A DNA stretch of 64,000 nucleotides from Gonatopus flavifemur (Eukaryota > Arthropoda > Insecta > Hymenoptera > Dryinidae): contig JAFFJZ010000001.1 in assembly GCA_018340375.1 (NCBI GenBank), positions 72,284,001 to 72,348,000 on the forward strand. The letters are read 5' to 3'. Under the pieces are notes generated by a model that saw only the letters and a program-made list of their open reading frames with translations, had not been told where the DNA came from and ran no database searches. A program made the translations under genes and the position numbers. Of this stretch, positions 24,513 through 37,068 are shown piece after piece. Positions within the stretch are counted from its first letter, which is position 1. The number at the start of each line of letters is the position of its first letter.

Positions 24513-24900
24513 AATCAATCAGAAATTTACACCAGGTGCAGTACTGTACCAGTACTGGCCAAGACTGGCAAGGTACTGGCATTTGTCTGGGATGATAACG
24601 CTTTTCTGTACTGGGGATTGGGTACTAATACTATTATTCACAATCAGTGCAGTGCCTGTACTGGATCAGTACCTGGCCGGCATTGAGCTCTCAGTGCTGG
24701 TTCATCAGTACAGGCATAGTACTGCATTTCTATGTATCCAGTGCTGATCCCGTACGTGTTGGCCAAATGTTGAAGACCCAATACCGGCGCTATACTGCAC
24801 CTGTTGTCAACATTGGTATAATTCGGATTTTTCTGATTGGGTAGGGCTACTACTGAATCTTGTTTGATCGAGATTGTTATCATGGGTATAATAGCAACAC
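24513..24900. repeat. CCAGTACTGG-word repeat
   Basis: Starts directly after the TGATCAGG element. Degenerate CCAGTACTGG, GTACTGGC and TGCAGTACTG words occur every 10-25 bp to about 24800. Self-complementarity opens ORFs on both strands (24469-24747, 24916-24644); none is real. Confidence 0.6.
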
Positions 24901-25997
24901 TACGGTAGCAATGCACGTGTGAAATTTCGCAATGTACACAGTATTTTCTTCCGTGTTTTTCTTATGAAAACAATGAATCAGGTTCTATACTGAATTTCGT
25001 ATTCAACTGTGCACCATGATATCTGATAAGAGATATTGATGCGGTTTCTTACATCATTAGGTGAAAACCCAAAGTCGATTTATGGGAAATACAGTGTGGT
25101 TTTCCACTCCAGTTAAACGACATGCTCTTCTCCTCGAACTAGTTTTCTCGTATTCATGATTGGCATTTTTTGTCGTTGGCTCACTTTACCTGGAATCAAT
25201 TTCTTCATGGAACTCGATATTTCATGATCGATCATCACTTCAGAGCACGAAGAAATCTTCGAGTTGATAAGTGACTGTAGGTAGTTCTGTGGATGAAAAC
25301 GAAGAAAAATAAAGTCGGTGTCGACACGTCGTCGACAACGGGGATGGGCGAATCGCCCAAAGTTGAAGTAGTTCAACTCTCTTACCTTCTTCACCGCCCT
25401 GTCTCTCTTCAATTCAGTCGTCGTTACCCATGGTGTATATACACTTGGCCAAGTTTTTCCTTTGAGGATGAGAGATATTAATTAAACTGTCACAGACACG
25501 GCGGTGACTCGGAATGAGAACTTTATTTCATCACTTACCTACAAGTTTACCACTTAAGCGTTGCGCATCAGCACGTGTTATAACACAGCACTAAAAGCGA
25601 CCAGTGGCTGGATCACTGTAATGTTTCACGTGTGTGAAGATGAGCATCGCGATGTAGTATTCTCGAGAGTGGTTCAGGTTATGGGAATTTATATTATATT
25701 GCGAGATCAAGTCCAAGACAAATTTCAATTTATATATATCAGGAACAGATTCAGATATGCCTATGTTGGTTCTCAGGTATCCCCAGTGAACACTCATGAG
25801 GAGAAGAGCTCTGTAAGAGGTATTTTGAAAGAGCTTATCATACTGATATCTGAATGGTATTATTTCTCTGAGATCTCAGAGAAAAACTCTCTTGAAGAGT
25901 TCGTTTGGATATCGTCTGAGATGATAAGATGCTGAGAGAATTGATGTATAAACCGATAAGTCGAAATTCGTTACAAAATAACCTACACCGAGTGAAA
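24901..25997. other. No gene; 22-bp perfect palindrome
   Basis: Contains the perfect 22-bp palindrome at 25863-25884 (core CTCTGAGATCTCAGAG) inside a region of AGAGCTCT and CTCTTGAAGAG words (25800-25930). A CpG-richer patch at 25315-25500 has GACACGTCGTCGACAACG. No coding region recognised. Confidence 0.4.
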
Positions 25998-26165
25998 TTT
26001 ATATTTGGATTAATTTGGGTTGACTAAACTTTGTTCGAATCGACTGAATTTCTATTCGAATATGAACCTACTGGAGTTTTAGTTGAATCAAATAAAAAAT
26101 TCATCTCATCCAAATAAACTTTTATTCATTTCAAATGAAATTTACTTGAATCTAGTAAAATATTC
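25998..26165 (+). repeat. Interspersed repeat, copy 2 (GGGTTGACTAAA)
   Basis: Same-strand partner of 20611-20780. Shares ATTTGG..TTGACTAAA near the left and the exact segment CATTTCAAATGAAATTTACT near the right. Confidence 0.6.
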
Positions 26166-29100
26166 AAATAAACTATTTTTCTGGGCGTATAGAACAAAAT
26201 TCATTCAGGAAAATGTGGGAGAAGTGTCGAGCTGTAAATATTACTGGTAACAGCGTTCTTAACGAGTGCTGTGGAACGTAAGATTTTACGTTTTTTCTAC
26301 AGGTTTTGAAGCATCGCCAATTCAAAGCTCTCATATGAACCCTTTTCCCCGTGAATTGACAATATTTTGAAAACACAAGTTAGTAACAATTTTCCTGATA
26401 ACAAAAGTCAAATTTTCATTATTATTTCCTCATTATTTTTCACTATTGAGTATCCATTTCAACATAGATTCCGCATCATGAAATTAATGTTTCAAGGATT
26501 CCCCATTCATCTAATAGTTGAAATGCGGTGTAGTGGGCTAACCTCAACTTGATGTTCCGTCGTATTTAAGTGATCCCTTTAATTCTATGGAACAAATTAT
26601 ATTCAGGTCATCTCATTCGAACTCACTTCTTGTCAAAAATAATTCAATAATCCCAGTTTGAATCAGAATCCTTCTTCTCAATTGAATAATTATTTCGTAT
26701 GGTTTTTGTTTTCAAAGATTTTGATTGTTTATAAATTCACACTCCAAAATTCAGATGTATTCGATTAGGACTGATGGGAACAAAATTTCAATTTTTCAGA
26801 TTTCTATACATAGTTATATATAAAAACATTCAAATGAGAATTAGTCATCATCGGATTAGGACACATGTATCATTCACGTAATTTCATAGGCTTTCAATTA
26901 TCATAACTAGAGTATGTAGTCGTAGAATCAAAGCTCAGCCGATCGATATTGTCTCTAGTCTGGCGTTGTTTTGAAACCACCTACCACTAAATTCTTAACC
27001 ATGACTTATATGAGTTGATCCAACGTTCGCTTCCACGAACGCCTCATTCGACCTTTCTATCGATAATTATTATCATCATAAAAAGGAAACAGAAGAAATT
27101 GAAAATTGATTTGATATTCAACGAAAGTGTAAATTACAGACAATGTATTATATTCCTCATATCTATATCAATGACAACTTTTGGAGGCTTTATTTTCGAC
27201 ACAACCACCCTGAAAAGACCACTTTATAACCAGAAACATATTGGATTGGACGAGTGTCATCCAATATTTCCTCAGTTCAAGGAAATTTTATTCCAACAAA
27301 TGAAATATTTTCTCAGTTCAAAGTTGTATGCCGTGGTGTGAAAAAAAGTTTCTGAAACCAAATACAAATCTTCTTGACGTGAGAAAAAAATCTATATATT
27401 TCCTCGGAACATAAAAATACCCTCTTGAGAGAACAGTTTTTTTCTCTTCAAGTTTCCCACGAAGTGGACATCACTGTATTCAAACAGAATATTTAACATA
27501 GTAGATATCGAACTATACAATTTCCTGTTATTTACAAATTCTGTTGGTGAACTTTCCAACCATCACCACCACCTCATCCATTTATAGCTCACAGAATGTT
27601 TGACCCAATATAGAACATAGTGCCATTTTGTTTAATATGACATTGAGAAAATAGAATGGAAATAAAGTCAACAACATACGGAATGGAATATAGATCAAAT
27701 AATTGTGAGATCAAAGAAATGCCATCCTAATTCTTTTGTTTCAATTTAACATGATAATTAGCTAATCATGATGTCCCGAGAAGGTACTATTATGAAATTT
27801 CGAAAGCTTTGAAATTTGATCCATATTGTTTGGAACCGTTATCGAGAAATAGGTCACAAGGTTCCAGTTGATCAAACGAAAGCTCTAGTTTCTACATATT
27901 ACCTGTGTTCCAGGAAGTTTCAAAAGCCATCCAGATCTACAAGCATTCTGATTCTAGACGTGGAGACGTATTTAAATAATTCAGAACTCTATTGTGATGA
28001 GTATTAATTGAATTCCTCACAATTTCGATTGATTCGGTATTCACCGATAACTCACACGTTCGAGGAAATAAATTCACTTTCCCTTTCAAAGTATTCAGAT
28101 GGTTTTGATCCATTGTGCTCGATAAAACAAAGGGATACTGGAATGATGAAGAATTTATAATTTTCTTGATTTTTTGATTTAATGAATTTGTTTGTTTTAT
28201 GATTTTCAAATCTCGTTAGGTATCCCCGTATTTGATTGAAGAGGGAGAAGAGCATTTGATTTGAAAATATTACAGAAATTTCAGGGTAAACATTTGGATG
28301 ACATGAATCATAGCAACTCGATTCATTTACAAAGGATATGAAATCACCTTGAATGTCTAAGTACCAATAATCGGTCGTGAATCCGTTACAATTAACAATT
28401 CTAACTTCCAGTATATATTTAAAAAAAATTCCATTGACAGAGATCTGTACTTTATGTGTAATAGATTGCGGCACAAATGTAATGAGAAATATTTTTCTTC
28501 TTACACAGAGACAGATGTGACTGATTTTTTAAGAGAATCTGAAATTATTTTGTAGCTTTGTTTTTAGTAACAACGGTTCAGATTTTTGTTGAATTTCACT
28601 CATCAGGAATGAACAGTTATCGATAAATAACGAAAGTTAATAAAATATGAACGTTTCAAAAGTGAAGCGTGGAATTTTATTATTCACTGTCTAAAATTTA
28701 TCGACCATTCTTATTTTATTTTATCATATTTCAATTCAATAAAATCTGATAATATTAATAATCTAATATATGAAAACAATTATAATTATTATAAATTTTA
28801 TATTTTTTTGTTTTATGTTATTTTTTTTTCATATATCAGTCTTATTAAGGAACTGAGAAATATCCTCAGATGAATTGGATTCTTCTAAAAATTACTTCAT
28901 TTCAGAGGTGTATTTTTCTCCGTGCATACGCATTATCAATTTTCATGTGTGCATATCAAAAATTTATGATATGTCAAATGAGTCTTACATTTTCACGTAT
29001 TTCATGAGTTTTTGTATATATTCTTCACTACCCCTCATTCCATTAATCCATTCCACCCTCTCCTCTATCCATCTTCTCATTCGTTTTCCCAATAGAGCAA

Positions 29101-29771
29101 ATGATTCCCGTTAAGTATTCATTTGATATGAATTGAAAGAAAATCTTATAATAGAAACAATGATACCTGATTCACCGAATACTGAACTTCTCGAAATTTT
29201 TCATCAAATAAACAATCCGTCATAATCATTTTCTTCGGGTTCTTAGTCGAGTTTCACATGAATTTTGACAATGAATATTTGTATTTTCATGAAAGATAAA
29301 TCGCATTTCTAAACAGAAGTAAATCGTCATTCTGTGCAAAGATCATCAACTTCGTGTTAATTTCGAATTGATCGAATTCATATGAATAGAGACTCGTTCA
29401 AATGAATCCACAACAACCATACATTCGATAGGAAGTTCCGTGATCCATAATCAGTATGATACATACCGGATTCGATTCTCTAATCAACCGCGTTGATTAT
29501 TGATTTCAGAAATTCATTGCACAAAATACGGAATCAGAATCTGTGATGAATCCAATATATGCTCAAAAAGAATGATTTGTCTTGAAAATTCAAATATGAA
29601 CGTCCAAAATGGTCTGCAAGCCGTACTATTGCTTTTGAATTACGAGTACATTTAGAGCTTTGTACAGAATAGTGGTATTTCCAAACAAGATCGTTGTAAG
29701 AGCGTACAATTATGATCAAAAGGTGAAGTTCCAATCAATTTATTTTAAGGGAGGAAGTTCTTTATATTCTC
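26166..29771. other. No recognisable gene; very AT-rich core
   Basis: Long AT-rich stretch; 28680-28860 is nearly pure A+T. No inverted-repeat element was recognised. Apart from the orphan ORF at 28474-28052, nothing coding stands out. Confidence 0.4.
28052..28474 (-). CDS. Orphan ORF, 140 codons, unknown
   Basis: The longest open frame in the window outside recognisable elements. It has an ATG start, no signal peptide, and a composition rich in Ile, Phe, Asn and Ser as expected from AT-rich DNA. I recognise no domain. A shorter ORF overlaps in another frame. Chance openness in AT-rich sequence is a serious alternative; it lies outside any repeat I could define. Confidence 0.12.
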   Translation of the reverse strand: MPQSITHKVQISVNGIFFKYILEVRIVNCNGFTTDYWYLDIQGDFISFVNESSCYDSCHPNVYPEISVIFSNQMLFSLFNQIRGYLTRFENHKTNKFIKSKNQENYKFFIIPVSLCFIEHNGSKPSEYFERESEFISSNV

Positions 29772-30165
29772 CACTGAGAGAAGAGCAATTTATAGGTTCG
29801 GTGAATGGTAATATATGTGATCGATGAATTTGAGTATTAATCAACTTTCAGCGATGTGCAATGAAATTTCAAGGAACATTACTGAAATTTTGCTTTACAT
29901 TACTCAGTGTTCTTCAATCGTTATTATATAATACAATATTCATGGCCAAATTCGCTATGTGTTACTCAATTACTTAATGTTTAGGAATTGATGAGGAAGT
30001 GAGGATTTATATAATAAAGATTGAAGAACACTGAGTAATCTAAAGCAAAATTTCGGTCATGTTTCTGGAAATTTCATGAAACATCGCTGAAAGTTCAGTA
30101 ATATTTGGATTCATCGCACAAGTATATTACTGTTCACCGAACTCACGAATGTTCTTTTCTCAGTG
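29772..30165. mobile_element. CACTGAGA-end foldback MITE, 394 bp
   Basis: Ends CACTGAGAGAAGAGC and GTTCTTTTCTCAGTG, followed inward by TTCGGTGAATGGTAATATAT facing TATATTACTGTTCACCGAA, then GATGAATTT / GGATTCATC, then TTTCAGCGATG / CATCGCTGAAAG, then AACATTACTGAAATTTTGC / CAAAATTTCGGTCATGTT, then ACTCAGTGTTCTTCAATC / GATTGAAGAACACTGAGTA. Complementarity extends over most of the element with a short centre. Confidence 0.8.
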
Positions 30166-30339
30166 TAGAAATAAATTATGAAAATTGAATGATTTAGATA
30201 TGCAATAATTTAACACAAAGAGGAGAGATTTTAATGAATGTTTGAAGGAAATGTAGTGATTTACGCGACAATATCGAATGATGAAACATTGAAAAAGGGA
30301 AAGCGAATTACCGAAAGTGTGGTATATATATATCTTGCA

Positions 30340-31260
30340 TTTTATATTCCCCATATAGAAATTTACAATTGGCGCCAGCATGGTGCAACGTAGATAAAGT
30401 ATGGCCGAGGCTTGGCAACCAAGCATGGCCCAAACCTGGAATGATAACATCATTTTATGATTTACCTACGTGTTTTTCCAATGTAGTCCCATCATCGATG
30501 AAACAATGGCAATGAAATATAACATCATTGGTGAACAATTGAAAATTTTGTTTGTCAATGCTGCGCCAATGATCAAAGTAAGAAATATTTAACCCAGAAA
30601 TATATAAAAAGTATGCGCATTTCGCAATTTCTGACATATGTTGTTCGAAGTCTTATCGTTTTTCCCTCATTTGTTTGTGAACAACTCGGAGTCTTTTGTC
30701 GGTAAATTTTGCCATGAGAAGTAGACACAATGTAGCTCAGCGGTAGGAGTCCTCTAGTGTGACTCATAATAAAGAGCGATTGACTGTTCTTCCAAAGACT
30801 TACTTAAGCCTTATACTATTCTTCGTATACGTGTTTCACCACTCGCGAGAAACACTTGATTAGTAACGTAGCAAAAATATCATATGGATTGCCAATATTG
30901 AGCCATGCTATTACCAATGATCGGCGCTACATTGAAAGCTAATTTCTACCGAAACTAGGCCAAAGTTTGAAACAATACTGAACCAAGTTTTGAATGATCC
31001 TGGCGTTGAATGGAATCTATCGTTCGGTCAATGTTGGGCCAAGGATGAGCCAAGCAAGAGCCAAGCTTGGCGCAATTGTACCACAATAATAGGCTGACAA
31101 ACGAAATCCGTCGAACACCGACATCGGTGCAACATTTTATTTATTGTTAATCAACATTGAAGGTTTATATATTGCCAAGCCTTGTCTGTCAACATTGCGC
31201 CAAGCTATATTTTATTGTCAGCATTAGTGGAGCCAAAAAATTTTTCTATGGGTCATTGCA
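30340..31260. repeat. GCCAAGCTTGGC-word repeat block
   Basis: Words GGCTTGGCAACCAAGCATGG, GCCAAGCTTGGCGC, GTTGGGCCAAGGATGAGCC and related recur to about 31250, separated by AT-rich spacers. The stretch 30720-30760 (GTAGCTCAGCGGTAGG) resembles a tRNA A box, but no B box follows. No gene. Confidence 0.5.
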
Positions 31261-31271
31261 TGGATGAACAC

Positions 31272-31389
31272 CCCTAGTAGAAATCACTCTAGTCGTTCTC
31301 TAGGCCTCGCAAGGCCTCGCAAGTAACTTGCAAGTACTTGTGAGGCCTCGTAATTACCTAGAGAAATACTAGAGTGATTTCTGCTAGGG
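31272..31389. mobile_element. 118-bp hairpin MITE, CCCTAGTAGAAATCACTCTAG ends
   Basis: Left CCCTAGTAGAAATCACTCTA (31272 on) pairs with TAGAGTGATTTCTGCTAGGG (to 31389), one mismatch in 20. Inside, TCTCTAGG faces CCTAGAGA, and the centre is AGGCCTCGCAAGTAACTTGC with its complement. Almost the whole element folds. End type shared with 46911-46962. Confidence 0.8.
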
Positions 31390-34300
31390 ACATTCATTCT
31401 GGTCCCTCGAACTGAACTAAGCGATGATAGAATCAAAGGTTCAATTATTTTTCGTATTCCTATAAACCCATCTTTCGTACTTGAGAGGGAGATTGGAATG
31501 CAATTATATTTTTCACTCTAAGATTCATTCCGAGTATCAAGGGATTTCAGGCCACATTTCGGATCTCGAGGAACGTGAGCATAAACAGGGAACAAATTCG
31601 ATTGCAGCGGTCAAAGTGGCTAGCATGGACATGGGCACCCATAAAACCATGTCCAACAACTCAATTTCAGCTGTTACCGCAAATAGATCAGCTACAAATG
31701 CAAATTCTTCGCTGTAATAATTGAAATTCAACTGCAGGGGCTAATTTAATGGCTGTCCTTATCCGTGCTAGTTACTTGACTGCGGCAGCTGAATTTCTCC
31801 CTATGTAAAGAGGAAAACTATGCATACAGTCAAAAAAATTTTGTAAATTCCCCGAAAGTTGCACTGCAAGGAAACCTTTAACAATTACTTGAATAAATTT
31901 TGAACCATCTAACAAGAGTACGATTGGTGTGATAAACGATGTGAATAACTGATGCAACGATAACATTGCCAAGTCCAGAAAATGTGGATCGTTTCCATAT
32001 GTATATCCAATTGGGAGACAACATTTTCATTTAGAATATCTATGTTGTGATACTAATGATAGGATATTCAGAAATCAGGATTGAATAAATAGTTCTAAGC
32101 TGAAAATTGTAAAGGATTACAATGAATTCCATCACTTTGAATCTATTCAATTTGCAAGAAAACTTTTCCACATACCTTAACAAGATATAATTACGTTTTA
32201 TCTCATAAATTAACCACTTCAACGTCTGAACTTTGAAATCTTGAAAATTTCGTAACATCGTTCTGAAGTTAAACAATACTTATGGTGAATCCTGTATTTT
32301 GAAAGAACTACAATATCCACAATGCACGCACATATTATGTGTCTGATACAGACACAAAAAAGGCAAGGTTGGAAGGGTTCATTCATGTTACATACATCCA
32401 ATTATTACATAAAATGCTTACTGTTTTGGTATGTTTTCTTCCACGACCTCTATCACAGTCTAGCCTGTACGCTAAGTTACGAGTACGAAAACTGTTCAGT
32501 GAAACTTCTGACAGCGCAGTAATTATATTTACGCTTTTAGAGTATAAAATATGTATTCTGCCATGTAATCTATCAAAGCTTTAGCAAGGAGTTATTTTTT
32601 TAAATATTTTAGTGAAAGTTCAAATTTGTTAAGTGTATTGTGGACGTGCGGGCGTGTGTGTGTGTTGTGTGTGTGCATGTGCGTATTTATATAGACTAAA
32701 ACTTTATCCGGTCTTTCCTTCGCATCCAATATCAACCAAATTTTCATAAAAACACTATGAGCAATATTTCCATATTGTCGCGATGTTTCGAGGCGATTTC
32801 TGCCTGAATTACCACATAATCTCTTTGTGAATTCACCGATTTTTTTTACAGTGGAGTCTAAAAATAAGCAATCTTGACAGAATCGGTTCTTCTCTACAAA
32901 AAATTTTCCAAATTTTTATTGATTGTCCTATAATTTTAATGCAAATTTGATGAAAATTCTATTGGAAAAAAATCTATCCTCTCGAGATCGCCCATCACTG
33001 GCGGAATCAGAGAAACCCTTCAAGTTGAAGTTGGTATTTCAGTGAAAAAGAATAAAATTTATAAAGTCTTGTACATAGAGTACTCAACGATAAAGTGAAA
33101 AACAGATTTCCAAATATTTTTTCAGTGAATAACCGATCAAAAAACTTCAAAAATGTTTGTAGAATATAATAAAAGAGAAGTTTAGTAATTTTTTGAATGT
33201 GTTATTTCATTATAATAATTTAAGCAGTCCATGGTCAAAAAATCGATTTGAAAAATCTAATTTTATGCATGTGGATTCCGGAATCACTCCATCATGGAGA
33301 TGAGAATATTTATTATACCTTTTGGTAAAAGAGACCCCTGAAATTCTATTAGAAAAGAAAGGGTATTGAAAATAACGTGTGCTCTTATCCGGTCCCTTAT
33401 TATTCCCTATTTCTGGCAATGGGAAAATATGTGGAAAATCATTGAATTTCAATGTTTTTGAAGTTTGAATCGTTTATAGAAACGAAACGAAAATTCAAAC
33501 TCATGAAATTTGATGAATCATTAATGTTTATCTTCCCGAATAAACTCCTTAGAATTGGGAACATCGTTTCAAGAATGCACTACAAGATTTTGGGTCTTCA
33601 ACAGCTGAGTATTTTGTTATTCGAATAACAATTCGTTTCAATAAACGATTCAAACTTCCGCAACATGAATTTCATTAGTTACTTCGTCACTCAACCTCTC
33701 GGAATAATATATGAATTTCGTGCGTTTGGTAATGAATATACTGAGAAAAAGTACTGCAGCCAACCTCGCGGCGAGATTCACCACTGTTCTTCCAGTGTTA
33801 CTTATTCCAGAATTCACCGCAAATTTTTCTCCGTGTAGGGTTTGAAAGTTCTTTTTCTAATACAAATTGCTAAAAGCAGTGATTGAATCACGATCATAAT
33901 CTGGGACAGTACATTTGTTAGTAACTCCAGATATGTGTGCTGTTATGATAACCAATATATTATTACAAAGCAATGTTTTTTTCTTTCTAGAAAATAAAAA
34001 AATTCGACGCACTTCAAATTCAAACACTACTGTCACTTTATTACACTTGAAAATGAATATTCCGCTTTTCAAAGATTATTCAGTACATGCAAATGATACC
34101 GTTTGAAAACCCATTTAGATATCTTTAACGACACCATTGAACTGTCAACGACCCATTACAATGCTGAAGATCAGTATTTATGGGTAGGGTTGTCAACCAT
34201 TCTGCTTCCAGTAGAATCGTTTTTTTCTCCCTTATGACGTACATCCTTCCGAAATATATTGTAGGATGTAAAATTTGTTTTTTTAAACAAGTATATACGT

Positions 34301-36194
34301 ACATACACATGTACTGTATATGTCCGTTCAAACAACACCGAAGTCACGAAATACCGAAACACGTATGTTATAAATCCGATAGGGGTTATTTCCATGCGTA
34401 GGATGAATGAAACCAGATGGAGTATATATGGTGTACATCACTGTGCTGTTGAAATAATAATTATTGATTGAATACGGATCTAAAATAAGCCGAAAGGATA
34501 TTCATTCAGATTGTAAATCTCAATTAATTATTTCCCTCTATGGATTTGAATGACATGAATTCCAATTCGAATTCATCATCATCATCTAATGAATTCACAA
34601 CTACATTGATTGTTTGATGTTTGGTTTGATGATATCTGCCCCTTAGGGGTCATATCTTATATAATATTTGACATATTTGTTTCTGTGTTTGTATACTAAC
34701 AGTTGAGTTGTTGAGATATTCGATGATTCCAGTGCAACTTAACAGGATCGAAAGAATGTAATTCATAAGTCAATGTCGTAGGTTTTGACTAAATAGAAAT
34801 GTGGGACTTTGTTGCAATTTTTCTAGTGCTCTCTGAATGCGGTATGTGTTTCTAATAGGTTTTTGTCAGCAATGAAACGCACTGTTAGAATTATCTGTGT
34901 TGAATTTCATGTACCAGATTTGGAAGTTTTTTCATATACATTTGTACATTGAATTTGTACATCTGACTGTCGATTGCATTGTCAATGAATGGAGTGAAGT
35001 TGGCTTCATATACGGTTATTAAATTCAATGCACAAATTGACAATAATGGTTATGGAATTCACAAACATTTCTAAGAGTGCGGACTTGTTCATATACTTGT
35101 TGATGCACTTTACCAAAAATTTACGGTGAAATGATGGTAAAAATTACATCAACTTCGGAATTTTCACATGAATTGATAGTCAATTTTATTTCGATGGTTG
35201 CATACAGGAAAATTCTTATCATTTTTGACAGTGCAGTTATGAGTGTTGCATTCAAAAATCATTTGAATCGCTCCCAATCAGGAACATCAATCGGCAACTA
35301 TTTGTGAAATGTGGAAATAATATTGTTTCGCATAAATTCTAACAATATATTTCATGAAATTCATATTTCATACAAACATTTCATCAGATCTGATAATTAT
35401 TTTCAATGTCAGACAATTATTTTAGTACGAAATAATCTCATTTCAACATATGTGTATAGTATAATCCTCCACGAGAGAACAATAATTCTTCTTCCCTTTC
35501 CCTCGCGACTCAATCGTCTTCCATTTCGCAATTTGTAATATTTTCCTCTCCATTCATCATACCGTGATTGATAACAACCATAATATTGATAGATACAAAA
35601 TTTATTGAACCCACGTCTCGGATATGACAACGAATCCGAAATCGATTCTTCAGACATAACGATTTTATAAACCTAAAATATGGAATCGATTTCATATCCC
35701 CTAGCTCACATATAATGAATTTGTAACCCGAACATGGCAGTTTCTCCGAAATCGTATATGTTTGCACTGATCTACTTTTCATATAAAAGAAGTGAGAAAA
35801 CGTGCATGAGAATGTATCAAATATATTGAACCCATTTCTAGCATTTATCGACATAACAAATAACAAATTATCAAATTATACAAAGAAAAACAGATACTTG
35901 TATCATCAACGGTATACGGCGAAGGAAAAATAATATTGAAAATGAAGGTTTGTTCGAAATAACTTCCTGCTGAGAGAAAAAAATATAGATGAAGTTCGAA
36001 TCTATTATTGAGACGAAATCCAAACAGAGAAATGGAAGAATATGTTGTTCAAAGTATGTTCTCTACAATACAGAATGTTTTAGTGGAACAATTTCAAAAC
36101 TGGGAAGTTCCTTATCACATTCAGTTTCATCCACCTTTTACATGAAGAATGTCGATTGAAATTTGAAAATGAGGAGTTGTAAATTATGGAAGTA
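31390..36194. other. No recognisable gene; GT microsatellite
   Basis: 31600-31800 contains AGCT-type words (CAGCTGTTACCGCAAATAG, GATCAGCTAC). GT repeats lie at 32646-32684. TTTTTTTTACAGTG near 32845 and TTTTTCTCCGTGTAG near 33825 look like right ends of MITEs without identifiable left ends. Several 60-118 codon ORFs (32219-32584, 34125-34401, 35311-35866) overlap on opposite strands and show no motif. Confidence 0.4.
32646..32684. repeat. GT microsatellite
   Basis: Imperfect GTGTGT tract interrupted once by TT and once by CA. Confidence 0.85.
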
Positions 36195-36470
36195 CACCAA
36201 GAAAACTGTTTGGTTGAAACAACAAAACATTTTGGTTGATATGTGACCAACAGAAAACTTTTGTTCCTTCAACCAAATTTTTGTGCTTTCCACAAAATTA
36301 TTTTGTTTCTCAATGTGTTGACAAAAATATTTTGTGTCTAATACCAAATGTTTTGTTGCAACAACCAAAATTTGGTTAGCATAACTAAAGTTTTTGAAAT
36401 GTGATCAACTGAAGAATTTTGTTATCCTAACAAATTTTTTTTGTTCCAACCAAATTTGTGTTGTGTCGAG
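36195..36470. repeat. CCAAAATTTTGG-word repeat
   Basis: CAACCAAATTTT, AAAACATTTTGGTTG and CAAATTTTTTTTGTTCC words repeat in both orientations across about 275 bp. Same vocabulary as 3615-3780. It abuts the mariner relic on its right. Confidence 0.5.
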
Positions 36471-36499
36471 AAAATTCTTTTTTTGAGGTAATAACATTT

Positions 36500-37068
36500 T
36501 TTGCGTCAACGTCAACCGATGAACAACACGTCAATCGAATCAGAAATCCTGTGCTCGGAAACAGTCGAATAATAAAAAACCTTGCTGATGATATTGGCAT
36601 TTCAAAAAGTCAGTCAACTCAGATTCATGGACCAGCTCAGGGATGCGTAACTTCAATTACTTTTTGTATTAAAAGTACTCTGCAATTTTATTTCCAACCT
36701 CTATTTTATGGAAATAGAAATCCTTGATGGAAAAAACTACTTATTCGAGTACAAAAAGTAACTGAGGCTGCCCATCCCTGCACCAGCTCACCCCGCATTG
36801 GTTTCTTCGTGAGTTTTTCATATCGCTCCACAACCACCTTATTCACCTAATTTACCACCGATTGACTATCTGGCTGATCCCCAAATTCAAAAGAACACTC
36901 CGTGGATACCGTTGCAAGTCGATCAAGGAAATAAAAACCGGACCGACGAAAACATTGAGAAATTACCAGAAAAGAACTTTCCAAACTGTTTCTGAAATCG
37001 AAAAAAATGTTGATATAAATCGGGTAACGATTATTCTGAAGATGACGAAATTGATTGAGAAGGATAAA
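36500..37068 (+). pseudogene. Mariner transposase relic 1, internally deleted and interrupted
   Basis: Two pieces of a mariner transposase. The N-terminal piece (about 36505-36629) reads ASTSTDEQHVNRIRNPVLG and NLADDIGISKS, the second helix-turn-helix region of mariner-type transposases. The C-terminal piece (36781-37068) reads PAHPALV, then PQPPYSPNLPPIDY in one frame and IPKFKRTLRGYRCKSIKEIK in another, the segment around the third catalytic Asp and beyond. Joining the DNA across the inserted MITE gives IHGPAHPAL, so the central half with the first two catalytic aspartates had already been lost before the insertion. Dead copy. Confidence 0.75.
36638..36780. mobile_element. hAT-type MITE, 143 bp, inside mariner relic
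   Basis: Starts CAGGGATGCG and ends CTGCCCATCCCTG. Inner parts AATTACTTTTTGTATTAAAAGTAC and GAGTACAAAAAGTAACTGAGG are inverted. Flanked by GACCAGCT (36630-36637) and CACCAGCT (36781-36788), an 8-bp duplication with one change. An 8-bp target and CAGGGATG-like ends are known of hAT transposons. Related copy at 40437-40576. Confidence 0.85.

Noticed and set aside
30720..30790. tRNA-like start GTAGCTCAGCGGTAGG
   Set aside because: No B box or acceptor stem follows.
34125..34401. Three overlapping 68-74 codon ORFs on both strands
   Set aside because: No motif; mutual overlap typical of chance ORFs in AT-rich DNA.
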